From assembly GCF_023101205.1 (NCBI RefSeq), contig NZ_CP078078.1:2365411-2429410 (forward strand): DNA of 64,000 nt, in the 5' to 3' direction. This document shows, one piece after another, positions 42,858 through 52,251 of the stretch (position 1 is the stretch's first letter; every line of letters starts with the position of its first letter). A model generated the notes under the pieces. It was not told the origin of the DNA and made no database searches. It worked only from the letters and a program-made list of their open reading frames with translations. This stretch comes from Microbacterium aurugineum. GTDB taxonomy: Bacteria; Actinomycetota; Actinomycetes; Actinomycetales; Microbacteriaceae. The position numbers and the translations under genes were made by a program.

Positions 42858-44616
42858 CCGTCCCTGGTTCCGGACCACCTGGCCGTTCGCGGTCGCCCTC
42901 GCCGGCATCGGCGTGGGCGCGATCCTCAGCGCCGCCCTGCCGGGGTACTTCGTCTTCCTCGCGATCAGTGCCGTCACCGCCGCGATCGCCATCCTCGGCC
43001 TCGGCATCGTCACCGGCTCGGCCGGGATGATCGCGCTCTGCCAGCTCACCTTCGCCGCCGTCGGCGCCTGGATCGTCTCGTTGCTGAACGTCATGCAGGC
43101 CCCGGGCGGGTTCATCGTCTGGCTCATCCTCGGGGGGATCGCGGCGGGCCTGGTCGGCATCCTCGTCGGCCTCCCGGCACTGCGGTTGCGCGGCGTGAAC
43201 CTCGCCGTCGTCACCCTGGGCTTCGCGGCGGCGGCCGGCGTGACCCTCGTGCAGATCCAGTTCCCCGGCTCGGCCGACGGGATCGCGGTCGAACGCCCCG
43301 AGATGTTCTCCAACGACCGGCAGTTCTTCTTCCTCTCGATCATCGTCCTCGCCGTCTGCGCGCTCGGCGCCTTCTTCCTGCAGCGGGGCCGCTGGGGGTC
43401 GAGCTGGAAGGCCGTCGCATTCTCCGAGCGCGGTACCGCCGCAGCGGGGCAGAGCGTGCGGACCGCGAAGCTCACCGCCTTCGCGGTCTCGGCCGCGCTC
43501 GGCGGCATCTCGGGCGGGCTGCTCGCCGGCCAGGTGCAGCTTCCGTTCGCGTCGAGCTTCACCCCGTTGCAGTCGCTCGCGCTCTACGTGCTCGCGATCA
43601 TGTCCGGCGCCCATCTGATCGACATGGCGATCTTCGGCGGGATCCTCTGGGTGCTGGTCCCCGAACTCCTCAAGCGCTGGGGCGTCCCCCAGGACTGGGC
43701 CTTCGTCGTCTTCGGCGTGCTCGGCGTGCAGGCGCTCACCAGCGGCACGAACCTCGGACAGGGCATCCGCAACCTGATCTGGCGTCGCGCGGACCGCAAG
43801 ACGGCCGCAGCCGCACTGTCGGCGCTTCCTCCGGATGCCGGTCCGGACGCCACGGAGATCACCACCACGACCACGGCGACCGTCGACGAAGCGATGCTCG
43901 ACGGCGCACCCGTGCTGACCGTCGAGGGCCTGACCGTGCAGTTCGGTGCCCTCAAAGCCCTGGACGACGTGTCCTTCCAGGTTCCGCCCGCCTCGATCAT
44001 GGGACTCATCGGTCCCAACGGTGCGGGGAAGTCGACCTTCGTCGATGCGATCAGCGGTTTCCTCCCGAAGCACGGCGGACGCGTTCTGCTCGGGGACCGC
44101 GACCTCGCCGGCCCGTCCCCCACCCGACGCGCCCGCCTGGGTCTGCGCCGGACGTTCCAGCAGGACCGGGTGCCGCCCTCCCTCACGGTCGGCGCGTACG
44201 TGAGGTTCGTGGCCCGGCGCCGACTCGCGGCCGCCGACATCGACGAGGTGCTCGAGTTCTTCGGCTGCCCTCCCGCGCGAGCGCGGCTGTCGAGCGTCGA
44301 CGTCGGCACGCGGAGGCTCGTGGAGGTCGCCGCGAACGTGGTCTCCCGCCCCCGGCTGCTGATCCTCGACGAGCCGGCTGCCGGCCTGTCCCACGAAGAG
44401 CATCTGGCGCTCGCGGCGCGGTTGCGGGAACTGCCGGCGCGCTACGGTGTGGCGCTGATCATCATCGAGCACGATCTCGATCTCGTCCGCTCCGTCTGCC
44501 CCACCCTCACGGTGCTCGACTTCGGCCGCGTGCTGGCGAGCGGACCGCAGGCCGAGGTCCTCGCGAACCCCGACGTCGTCAAGGCGTACATGGGAGAGAC
44601 GGAGCTGCTGAAATGA
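42844..44616 (+). CDS. Fused LivM-like permease and LivG-like ATPase
   Basis: A 590-residue fusion. Residues 1-320 are a LivM-type permease (VGLPALRLRGVNLAVVTLGF) and 355-590 an ATPase with Walker A GPNGAGKST and Walker B LLILDEP. The signature region reads LSSVDVGTRRLVEVA instead of the usual LivG form (L-x-Y-G-Q-Q-R-R-L-E-I-A), so its LSGG-like core is degenerate; the paired LivF signature is intact. This suggests an asymmetric ATPase pair. It overlaps LivH at the start and LivF (ATGA) at the end. Confidence 0.92.
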   Translation: MPLADRPWFRTTWPFAVALAGIGVGAILSAALPGYFVFLAISAVTAAIAILGLGIVTGSAGMIALCQLTFAAVGAWIVSLLNVMQAPGGFIVWLILGGIAAGLVGILVGLPALRLRGVNLAVVTLGFAAAAGVTLVQIQFPGSADGIAVERPEMFSNDRQFFFLSIIVLAVCALGAFFLQRGRWGSSWKAVAFSERGTAAAGQSVRTAKLTAFAVSAALGGISGGLLAGQVQLPFASSFTPLQSLALYVLAIMSGAHLIDMAIFGGILWVLVPELLKRWGVPQDWAFVVFGVLGVQALTSGTNLGQGIRNLIWRRADRKTAAAALSALPPDAGPDATEITTTTTATVDEAMLDGAPVLTVEGLTVQFGALKALDDVSFQVPPASIMGLIGPNGAGKSTFVDAISGFLPKHGGRVLLGDRDLAGPSPTRRARLGLRRTFQQDRVPPSLTVGAYVRFVARRRLAAADIDEVLEFFGCPPARARLSSVDVGTRRLVEVAANVVSRPRLLILDEPAAGLSHEEHLALAARLRELPARYGVALIIIEHDLDLVRSVCPTLTVLDFGRVLASGPQAEVLANPDVVKAYMGETELLK

Positions 44617-45305
44617 GCGAACTCGTCCTGGACTCCGTGACCGTCCGCCGCGGCGCCGGGCCGGTGATCTCCGACGTCTCGTTGCGGGTCGCCGGCGGCG
44701 AGGTGCTGGCCCTCGTGGGTCCGAACGGCGCGGGCAAGACCAGCCTGATCGAGTCGGTGTCGGGCGTCACCGCCCACTCGGCAGGCACGATGACCCTCGA
44801 CGGCGAACCGATCGACAAGCTGTCGCGCGTCACGCGAGCCCGCCGTGGGATCGTCCACATCGAGCAGGGGCGCGCCGTGTTCCCCTCGCTGACCGTGCGC
44901 GAGAACATCTCCCTCACCGCACGGACCGCCGGTGAACTCGACGCCGCGCTCACGCCGTTCCCCGAACTCCAGAAGCGCATCGATGCGCCGACCGCCCTGC
45001 TCTCCGGGGGCGAGCAGCAGATGGTGGTGCTCGCGCGCGCCTTCGCCGCGAAGCCGCGCATCCTGTTGATCGACGAGATGTCTCTCGGCCTCGCGCCCGT
45101 GGTGTTCATGCGGCTGATGCCGATCGTGAAGTCGATCGCGGACTCCGGGGTGGGCGTGCTGCTGGTCGAGCAGTTCACCCAGCTCGCGCTCGGCCTCGCG
45201 CAGGAAGCGGTGGTCGTCGCCGGCGGCAGGGTCTCGTTCCAGGGGACCTCCGAGGCCCTGCAGGCGGATCCGGAGCTGCTGCACCGCGCCTACCTCGGCG
45301 GCTGA
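44613..45305 (+). CDS. Branched-chain-type ABC ATPase, LivF-like
   Basis: A 230-residue ATPase: Walker A GPNGAGKTS, signature LSGGEQQM, Walker B ILLIDEMSLGL (a methionine follows Glu where LivF proteins usually have Pro or Met) and LLVEQF for the switch. It pairs with the ATPase half of the upstream fusion. The ATG at 44613 overlaps the previous stop codon. Start and length match the family. Confidence 0.93.
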   Translation: MSELVLDSVTVRRGAGPVISDVSLRVAGGEVLALVGPNGAGKTSLIESVSGVTAHSAGTMTLDGEPIDKLSRVTRARRGIVHIEQGRAVFPSLTVRENISLTARTAGELDAALTPFPELQKRIDAPTALLSGGEQQMVVLARAFAAKPRILLIDEMSLGLAPVVFMRLMPIVKSIADSGVGVLLVEQFTQLALGLAQEAVVVAGGRVSFQGTSEALQADPELLHRAYLGG

Positions 45306-45344
45306 CCCGGCACTCGCGGAGCCTTCGGGCGTTAGCCTGAAGAG

Positions 45345-45995
45345 GTGACCCAGACGATCTCCGCCCGCGCCGCCCTCCTCGACATGGACGGCACCCTCGT
45401 CGACTCGACCGCGGTGGTGGAACGGCTGTGGCTCGCGTGGGCCGAGCCGCACGGGATCGCGCCGGAGACCGTGCTCAGCGTGGTCCACGGCCGACAGGGT
45501 CACCAGAGCATGGCGATCCTGCTGCCGGAGCGCGACCACGAGATCAACCTCCGCGAGAACGACGTGATGCTCGCCACCGAGGCCGACGACGTCGACGGCG
45601 TGATCCGGATCGCCGGCGCCGACGCCCTGCTCGAGGCCCTGCGCCCCCACCCGCACGCGATCGTCACCTCCGCGAACGTGGCCCTCATGACCGCGCGCAT
45701 GGGAGAGGCCGGACTCACGATCCCCGAGCTCACCGTGACCGCCGAGAACGTCACGGCGTCGAAGCCGGATCCCGAGGGCTTCCTCCGCGCGGCGGAGCTG
45801 CTGGGAGTCGATCCCGCCGACTGCGTGGTTTTCGAAGACTCCGGCGCCGGGATCCAGGCCGGTCTCGCCGCAGGCATGCGGGTGATCGGGGTGGGCCGCC
45901 ACGCGGCCGCCCACGAGCCCACCTACCGCGTGGACGACCTCACCGCGGTGCGCATCGTCCCGACCGCCCAGGGCTTCGACCTCACCATCGGCTGA
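45345..45995 (+). CDS. HAD-superfamily phosphatase, subfamily IA
   Basis: A 216-residue HAD hydrolase: motif I LLDMDGTLVDS, motif II VTSAN, the lysine in ASKPDPEGF and motif IV VFEDSGAGI. Relatives dephosphorylate small sugar phosphates or glycerol phosphate. GTG at 45345 directly follows GAAGAG; a leaderless mRNA is also possible since TAGCCT ends seven bases upstream. It follows the ABC genes by 39 bp but may be independent. Confidence 0.9.
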   Translation: MTQTISARAALLDMDGTLVDSTAVVERLWLAWAEPHGIAPETVLSVVHGRQGHQSMAILLPERDHEINLRENDVMLATEADDVDGVIRIAGADALLEALRPHPHAIVTSANVALMTARMGEAGLTIPELTVTAENVTASKPDPEGFLRAAELLGVDPADCVVFEDSGAGIQAGLAAGMRVIGVGRHAAAHEPTYRVDDLTAVRIVPTAQGFDLTIG

Positions 45996-46007
45996 CCTCG
46001 CGCCGGG

Positions 46008-46823
46008 TCACATCCCGGCATGGTCGAACGCGATCGTGGGCACATCGACCACGTGCGACCCCCCGTCGGCGACGATCACCGCACCGGTGATGTACGACGA
46101 CTCGCCCGAGCCGAGGAACCGCACGACCGACGCGATCTCCGCGGGGCGCGCCGGTCGGCGCAGCGGAACATCGGCGGTGACCTTGGCGTAGGCCTCCTCC
46201 CGGGAGTCGAGCCCGGCGTGCGAGGCGAACTCGTCCATCTCCTCGTCGGCCATCGGCGTCTGCACCCAGCCGGGGCATATCGCGTTCACACGCACACCGT
46301 GGCGACCGTAGTCCCGCGCGAGCGTGCGGGTGAGGCCGACCAGGGCGTGCTTGCCGACGGTGTACCCGGCCACCGACGGCCCGGCGAACAACCCGGCGAG
46401 CGACGAGACGATCACGATCTGTCCCTTCGCCTCGATCAGAGCGGGAAGCGCCTCCCTCGCCATCGTGAACGCCGTCGTGAGGTTGGCGCGGATCGCCGCG
46501 TCCCAGCTCTCGTCGTCGGTCTCCCCCACCGGAGAGAAGCCGTGACCACCGGCGTTGGCGACCAGCACGTCGATGCGGCCGAACCGCGCCAACACCTCGG
46601 CCACGGCGGACTTCGCCGAAGCGGTGTCCGCCGCATCGGCGATGATCGGCAGAGCACCGACCGCGCGCTCCACCTCGTGCAGCGGCTCCGGGCGACGCCC
46701 GACGACCACGACGTGCGCCCCCTCGGCCGCGTACCGTTCGGCGATGGCGGCGCCGATGCCCGTGCCGCCCCCGGTGATGACGACGACGCGTCCGGAGACG
46801 GTCGATCCGACCACGAGTCCCAT
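46008..46823 (-). CDS. Short-chain dehydrogenase/reductase
   Basis: A 271-residue classical SDR with VVITGGGTGIGAAIAERY, VANAGG, serine in IVSSLAGL and YTVGKHAL. The arginine pair after beta-2 (VGRRPEP) suggests NADP(H). It lies 12 bp from the convergent HAD gene and follows another SDR gene (46877) on the same strand. Substrate unknown; probably part of the catabolic region. ATG at 46823 after AGGAG. Confidence 0.9.
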   Translation of the reverse strand: MGLVVGSTVSGRVVVITGGGTGIGAAIAERYAAEGAHVVVVGRRPEPLHEVERAVGALPIIADAADTASAKSAVAEVLARFGRIDVLVANAGGHGFSPVGETDDESWDAAIRANLTTAFTMAREALPALIEAKGQIVIVSSLAGLFAGPSVAGYTVGKHALVGLTRTLARDYGRHGVRVNAICPGWVQTPMADEEMDEFASHAGLDSREEAYAKVTADVPLRRPARPAEIASVVRFLGSGESSYITGAVIVADGGSHVVDVPTIAFDHAGM

Positions 46824-46876
46824 GTGTGCTCCTGTGTGTTGGCGCGCGTGCGCGGTGGGTGCCCGATGCGGTCGCG

Positions 46877-47623
46877 TCAGGCGGGGAATCCGGATCGGGC
46901 GGTGTACCCGAAGTCACTGAGGATGCTGGTGCCGTTGATGGCCCCAGACCGGGGCGATACGAGGTAGGTCACGTGCGCGGCGACCTCCGCCGTGCTCTGC
47001 ACCGGGAAGTCCGGCTCGTCGAACGCGTCGGCCCCGAGGTCGCCCCGGCTCATCGGGGTGTCGACGATCGACGGCGCGACCGCGTTCACCCGGATGCGCG
47101 TGTCGGCGAGGTCGACCGAGAGGGCACGGCCGAACTGCAGCAGGGCCGCCTTCGACGTGCAGTAGGGCACCATGCCGGGTGAGGCGACGAACGCCGAATC
47201 GCTCGCGAGCAGCACGACCGCGGCGGCCTCCGCCTCGCGCAACGCGGGCAGCGCGTGCTTGAGAACCAGGAACGCCCCGGTCACGTTGACCGCGAGCACC
47301 CGGTTCCAGGCGTCGAGAGCGGTGTCTTCGAGAGACGAGCCCACCGGACCGGACACCCCGGCGCAGCAGACGACGGCGTCGAGTCGGCCCAGCGCGGCGA
47401 CGCCGGTGCGCACCGCGAGTTCGACCTGCACCTCATCGGTGACATCCGCGACGAGGAGCACGGCATCCCGGCAGGCGTCCGCCACGTCCTGAAGCGCGGC
47501 TTCATCGCGGTCCAGGAGGGCGACCCTGACCCCTTCGGCGGCGAGCGCGAGCGCGGTCGCGCGGCCGATACCGCCGGCCGCCCCGGTGATGAGGGCGGTC
47601 GTCCCGTGCAGCTGCAGATCCAT
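46877..47623 (-). CDS. Short-chain dehydrogenase/reductase
   Basis: A 248-residue SDR with ALITGAAGGIGRATALAL, CCAGVSG in place of NNAG, serine in VLLASDSAF and YCTSKAAL. Asp after beta-2 (LLDRDEA) suggests NAD(H). It is 53 bp upstream of the other SDR and divergent from the APC transporter gene, so all three may respond to one inducer. ATG at 47623 with AAGGA. Confidence 0.9.
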   Translation of the reverse strand: MDLQLHGTTALITGAAGGIGRATALALAAEGVRVALLDRDEAALQDVADACRDAVLLVADVTDEVQVELAVRTGVAALGRLDAVVCCAGVSGPVGSSLEDTALDAWNRVLAVNVTGAFLVLKHALPALREAEAAAVVLLASDSAFVASPGMVPYCTSKAALLQFGRALSVDLADTRIRVNAVAPSIVDTPMSRGDLGADAFDEPDFPVQSTAEVAAHVTYLVSPRSGAINGTSILSDFGYTARSGFPA

Positions 47624-47867
47624 GTCGTCCTTCGTGCGCCGTCCGGCACCCGGTGGTTCAGGGGGAGGACGGCGATGTCGTCTCGGTCATCCTGCTCTCC
47701 CGCTCCGGCCGTGCGAACCTCCGTCCGCGGGCTGTGCACGGTGACACCACCGTCTTTCGCTCAGGGTCAAGCGCAGGGGCGACGGCGCGAGCAGACTCGC
47801 TCTATCGATGATTCCCCTCGTCGTCGATGCCGTGTCCGCACGGCCGTCACCCAGCAAAGGAGCCGAC

Positions 47868-49325
47868 GTGGCAGAACCGACATCTGCGTCCACGACGACG
47901 CAGAACCACACCTCCCTCCGTCCGGGCGCCCTCGGCGTCGCCGGCATCGTCTTCCTCGTCCTCGCCGCGGTCGCGCCCCTGACGGGCATCGTCGTCGTCG
48001 CTTCCCTGGCCATCGCCCTCGGCAACGGCGGCGGCACGCCGATGTCCTTCTTCCTCGTCGCGGCCATCCTGCTGCTCTTCGCAATCGGCTACGCCCAGAT
48101 GTCGAAGCAGCTGGTCAACGCCGGGGGCTTCTACGCCTTCGTGGTGAAGGGCCTCGGGCGCACGGGAGGGCTGATCGCCGGGCTGATCGCGACGCTCGGG
48201 TACAACTTCTTCGTCGTCGGCACGATCGGCACGAGCGGCTTCTTCATGCAGACGATCATCCGCGACCTCACCGGGCTCGACGTCAACTGGCTGGTCTGGG
48301 GCCTCCTCTCGATCGTGGTGTGCTTCGTGCTCGCTCGGATCGGTGTCGACTTCAGCTCCAAGGTGCTGGGCGTGTGCCTCGTGCTGGAGGTGCTGATGCT
48401 GGTCGTGTTCGACATCTCGGTGCTCGTGCAGACCGGCTACGACGTGGCGGCGTTCAGCCCCGAAGCCGTGTTCTCCGGGTCGCTGCCGATCGGCCTGCTG
48501 CTCGCGGCCACCGGCTTCCTCGGGTTCGAGGCGACGGCGCTGTTCAGCGAAGAGGCGAAGCAGCCGCTGCGCACGATCCCGCGGGCCACCTACACCTCGA
48601 TCATCGCGATCGGCGTCATCCTCGGTGTCACCACGTGGGCCGTGGTGAGTGCGACCGGCGTCGCGCAGGCGCAAGCGACCGCTCTCGAGCATCTCCCCAC
48701 CGGCGACCTGATCTTCTCGCTCTCGCAGCAGTATCTCGGCGGTCCGCTCACGACCGTGATGATGGTCCTGCTGCTGGTGAGCCTGTTCGCGGCGATGCTC
48801 GCCTTCCACAACTCCGCGACCCGATACCTGTACTCCCTCGGGCGCGCGAAGATCCTGCCGCAGGCGCTGGCCCGCACCCGCGCGAACGGCGCCCCGCAAC
48901 TCGCCGGTATCGTGCAGGCCTCGTTCGCCGGCATCGTCGCGATCATCTTCGCGATCGCCGGAGCCGACCCGATCCTCACCCTCGTGCCCGCCATGCTGGG
49001 CTTCGGCACCCTGAGCGTGCTCATCCTGCAGGGCCTCGCGGCGATCTCGATCGTCGTGTACTTCCGCCGCCGCCGTGACCCGCGCTGGTGGAGCACCTTC
49101 GTCGCCCCCGGCATCGGATTCCTCGGTATCGCCGCGATCTCGATCCTCGCCGTCGTGAACTTCAACATCGTGGCGGGCTCCGAGGAACTGGCCATCCGGC
49201 TGATGCCGCTGCTGCTGGTGGTCGCCCTGATCGGCGGCATCGTCTACGGCGCCTATCTCAAGCGATCCCGGTCCGCCGTGTACGAGGGCCTCGCCACCGA
49301 CCTGGAGAGGTTCAGCACGCGCTGA
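47868..49325 (+). CDS. APC-family amino acid/amine permease
   Basis: A 485-residue transporter with 12 predicted helices, starting in GIVFLVLAAVAPLTGIVVVA. The helix-6 region FLGFEATALFSEEAKQPLRTIPRA is the family's hallmark. It imports an amino acid, amine or related organocation by proton symport or exchange. GTG at 47868 is chosen because AAAGGAG sits five bases upstream. The MoaF-like gene starts 44 bp downstream, suggesting co-transcription. The 244-bp spacer to the divergent SDR holds no other gene. Confidence 0.92.
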   Translation: MAEPTSASTTTQNHTSLRPGALGVAGIVFLVLAAVAPLTGIVVVASLAIALGNGGGTPMSFFLVAAILLLFAIGYAQMSKQLVNAGGFYAFVVKGLGRTGGLIAGLIATLGYNFFVVGTIGTSGFFMQTIIRDLTGLDVNWLVWGLLSIVVCFVLARIGVDFSSKVLGVCLVLEVLMLVVFDISVLVQTGYDVAAFSPEAVFSGSLPIGLLLAATGFLGFEATALFSEEAKQPLRTIPRATYTSIIAIGVILGVTTWAVVSATGVAQAQATALEHLPTGDLIFSLSQQYLGGPLTTVMMVLLLVSLFAAMLAFHNSATRYLYSLGRAKILPQALARTRANGAPQLAGIVQASFAGIVAIIFAIAGADPILTLVPAMLGFGTLSVLILQGLAAISIVVYFRRRRDPRWWSTFVAPGIGFLGIAAISILAVVNFNIVAGSEELAIRLMPLLLVVALIGGIVYGAYLKRSRSAVYEGLATDLERFSTR

Positions 49326-49369
49326 CCGCTCCCCCGCACCCCTCACCGACCGAAGGAACGAACCACACC

Positions 49370-50209
49370 ATGACGACGCTGAACCCCGCCGACACCTCCA
49401 CCTGGCTGCCGCTCGAGGGGCTCGCCCCCGGCTTCGACGCCAACAAGGCTCCGCACAGCACCGCGCTGAGCGGCTGCGAGATCACGGTCGTCGACGGCCG
49501 TGGCACGCGGATCGTGCACCGCTTCGCCGACGACACCGTGACCTGGGACTACCAGCCGGGGACCGACGATGCGACGGGAGCGGCTACCGACACCGACGAC
49601 TACGAGGCGTTCGAGGTCGATCGCGACCTCTACTTCGTGCAGTTCCACCACCGGTACCTGCCGAACGAGGCGGTCTCGCTGATCCTCGACCTGCGCGACG
49701 GTCGCGCGCTGGCCGTGATCTCCGGCATCCTCCCCGCTCCCGAGAAGGGACGCACGCGCGTGCAGCACCACTTCGCGCCGGGCGTGATCGAGGGGATCGA
49801 GGTCACCGGCACCGAACCCGCCCCCACGACGACGCTCATCGGACGCCGGGTGGAGTGGGTCTACAGCACCGAGCACGCGTACGAGCACGTGTACCTCTCG
49901 ACGCGGTGGTACTCGTGGCAGTGCCTCGCCGGCCCCGAGCGCGGGCTGGCCGACACCGACGAGAACAGCGTCTGGGAGGTGCGTCCCGGAATCTACGTGT
50001 TCGCCTGGCGCGAGAAGGTGATCCCCTGCGCCTCGGTGACGATCGCCGACCACCGCGACGTCAACGCGATCCGCTCCCACGGCGTGCTCTTCGGCCTCGA
50101 CGAGAGCGGCGAGGTCCCCACGCACTTCACCTTCGGCGCACACGGACGTCTGCTCTCGACCACGATGCACACGCCCGAGCTCGAGCCCGCGACGTTCGGA
50201 GACCGCTGA
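49370..50209 (+). CDS. MoaF-like protein (second copy)
   Basis: A 279-residue paralogue of the protein at 39483, with YEHVYLST and WQCLAG in the same places and a similar two-part layout. It lies between the APC permease and the amidohydrolase, one base before the latter's ATG. Two MoaF paralogues 9 kb apart, each beside a different transporter, suggest two related catabolic branches. ATG at 49370, with GAAGGAA upstream. Confidence 0.85.
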   Translation: MTTLNPADTSTWLPLEGLAPGFDANKAPHSTALSGCEITVVDGRGTRIVHRFADDTVTWDYQPGTDDATGAATDTDDYEAFEVDRDLYFVQFHHRYLPNEAVSLILDLRDGRALAVISGILPAPEKGRTRVQHHFAPGVIEGIEVTGTEPAPTTTLIGRRVEWVYSTEHAYEHVYLSTRWYSWQCLAGPERGLADTDENSVWEVRPGIYVFAWREKVIPCASVTIADHRDVNAIRSHGVLFGLDESGEVPTHFTFGAHGRLLSTTMHTPELEPATFGDR

Positions 50210-50210
50210 C

Positions 50211-51854
50211 ATGACCGACGTCGCCGACCTCATCGTCACCGGCTCCGTGATCCGCACCGCGGACCGGACGAACCCGATCGTCGAGGCCTTCGCCGTGCGC
50301 GACGGGCGGATCCTCGCGGTCGGATCCCGGTCCGACATCGAATCGTTCCGCGGACGCCGGACGCAGTCGCTCGAGGTCGGCGACGCAGCGGTGTACCCCG
50401 GTTTCGTCGATGTGCACAACCACCACGCCCTCGCGGGGCGGACCGAGCTGTTCGAGCTGTCGCTGGCTCCCGCGCTGACGCTGGACGAGATCCTCGACCG
50501 GGTCCGGGAGAAGGCCGCCGAGCTCCCCGAGGACGCATGGATCGTGGGTGGCGCCGTGGCCACCACCCTGCTGCCCGCGCTCGCGAACACCGCGAGCCGA
50601 CTCCGCCTGGACGAGGCGGGCGGCGGGCGTCCCGTCATGCTGATGGAGGACTCGCGTCACAACCGGTGGGCGAACAGCCGGGCACTGGAACTCGCCGGGA
50701 TCACCGCCGATCGGCTGCCCCCGTCCGGGACGGCTCTTCTCGATCCGGATGACGGCACGCCGACCGGTGTGCTCCTCGAAGCGGCGGGCATCCCCGTGCA
50801 GGAGGCCTACGACCGCAGCGGCGGGCTCACTCCCGCGCAGCACGCCGCCGCATCACGCCGCGGAATCGAGATCCTCAACTCGTTCGGCGTCACGGCCTTC
50901 CAAGACGCCGGGGTGTCGGTTGAGATCCTCGGCGCGCTGGCCGACCTCGACCGGGCCGACGAGCTCGATGCCTGGGTCGTCTCCTCGCTGCTGATCAACG
51001 ACGAGATCTTCGGCTTCGACCCGGTCGGCGAACCGCTGCTCGACCGCGGCGAGGAGTTCCGCACCGCGCACCACCGTCCCGACTTCGTGAAGATCTTCCT
51101 CGACGGAGTCCCCCCGGCACGCACGGCGTCGTTCCTCGAGCCGTATCTGGCGGACGCCGCGCACGGCGCGCACTTCCACGGCGAGACCACCATGACCCTC
51201 GACGAGCTCACCGGGTGGCTGCGCTCCGTGGCGCGACGCGGCCTGGGGGCGAAGGTGCACTGCACGGGGGACGGCTCCGCGCGCCTCGTGCTCGATGCGA
51301 CGGAGCGGGTGCGCCGCGAGGGCTTCACCACCCCCGTTCAGATCGCGCACGGTCAGTTCCTGGCGGAGTCGGACATCCCCCGACTGGAGGCCCTCGACGT
51401 CTCGGCCGACATCTCTCCGTTCATCTGGTATCCGGGCGTCATCCCCCAGGCTTTGGCCGAGGTGCTCGGCGAACGCGCGGAGCACTCCCAGCCGAACCGG
51501 GCGCTGATCGACGCGGGGGCCCGGGTCGCCGGCGGTTCGGACTGGCCCGTGAGCGAGTCGCCGAACACGCTGGAGGGTCTGCAGGGTCTCGTGACGCGAG
51601 CGGACCCGCTCGGACGCGCCCCCGGCACCTTATGGCCCGAACAGGCCATCACCGCCGAGGAGGCACTGGAGGTCTTCACGATCAACGCCGCCGCGGCGAT
51701 GGGCCTCGACGCCGAGACCGGGTCGCTGACGCCCGGGAAGTCCGCGGACTTCGTCGTGCTCGCCCGTGACGCCATCGCCGGTCCGGCGGACGAGATCGTG
51801 CACACCGAGGTCGTGTCGACCTGGTTCGCCGGCCGCCGAGTCCACGGCGACTGA
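50211..51854 (+). CDS. YtcJ-like metal-dependent amidohydrolase, full length
   Basis: A 547-residue Amidohydro_3 protein of standard length: beta domain DLIVTGSVIRTAD, metal motif VDVHNHHALA (H-x-H), VKIFLDG with the lysine, KVHCTGDG, QIAHGQ and GGSDWPVSE. It probably hydrolyses an N-acyl or amide bond of the imported compound or an intermediate. It is translationally close to MoaF (ATG one base after its stop). A shorter relative is at 8517. Confidence 0.9.
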   Translation: MTDVADLIVTGSVIRTADRTNPIVEAFAVRDGRILAVGSRSDIESFRGRRTQSLEVGDAAVYPGFVDVHNHHALAGRTELFELSLAPALTLDEILDRVREKAAELPEDAWIVGGAVATTLLPALANTASRLRLDEAGGGRPVMLMEDSRHNRWANSRALELAGITADRLPPSGTALLDPDDGTPTGVLLEAAGIPVQEAYDRSGGLTPAQHAAASRRGIEILNSFGVTAFQDAGVSVEILGALADLDRADELDAWVVSSLLINDEIFGFDPVGEPLLDRGEEFRTAHHRPDFVKIFLDGVPPARTASFLEPYLADAAHGAHFHGETTMTLDELTGWLRSVARRGLGAKVHCTGDGSARLVLDATERVRREGFTTPVQIAHGQFLAESDIPRLEALDVSADISPFIWYPGVIPQALAEVLGERAEHSQPNRALIDAGARVAGGSDWPVSESPNTLEGLQGLVTRADPLGRAPGTLWPEQAITAEEALEVFTINAAAAMGLDAETGSLTPGKSADFVVLARDAIAGPADEIVHTEVVSTWFAGRRVHGD

Positions 51855-51881
51855 GCGGTGCCGCGCGGATACGATGAGGCG

Positions 51882-52238
51882 ATGAAGCGTTTCCCGGCAT
51901 CCGTCTACTCCCTCGGCGAGGAGCCCGATCCGCGCTTTTCGCTCGCCAACGAACGGACGTTCCTGGCGTGGACGCGGACCGGACTCGCCCTGATCGCCGG
52001 TGGTGTGGCGCTCGAGGTCCTCGGCCTCGACCTTCACCCCGGATTCCGGCTCGCCGCGTCGCTGCTGCTCATGATCGCGGGGACCGCGGTCGCACCGCTC
52101 GCCTGGTGGGAGTGGATGCGGGCGGAGCGGGCGCTACGCCAATCGCGGCCACTTCCGGGCGCGTTCTCCGCCGTGGTCCTCGCCGTGGTCGTCGTCCTGG
52201 TCGGACTGCTCGTGCTGGCCGGCGTCCTGTGGCGCTGA
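51882..52238 (+). CDS. DUF202 (YidH-like) membrane protein
   Basis: A 118-residue protein with three transmembrane helices after the hallmark DPRFSLANERTFLAWTRT. DUF202 proteins are widespread and poorly understood. ATG at 51882 has GAGG nearby. It is followed 13 bp later by a second, divergent family member. Confidence 0.85.
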   Translation: MKRFPASVYSLGEEPDPRFSLANERTFLAWTRTGLALIAGGVALEVLGLDLHPGFRLAASLLLMIAGTAVAPLAWWEWMRAERALRQSRPLPGAFSAVVLAVVVVLVGLLVLAGVLWR

Positions 52239-52251
52239 CAGAGCCCCGGTC

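Noticed and set aside
39483..50209. Molybdenum cofactor biosynthesis locus (from the MoaF label)
   Set aside because: No moaA-E, mog or moe genes are nearby; MoaF is historically a monoamine regulon name.
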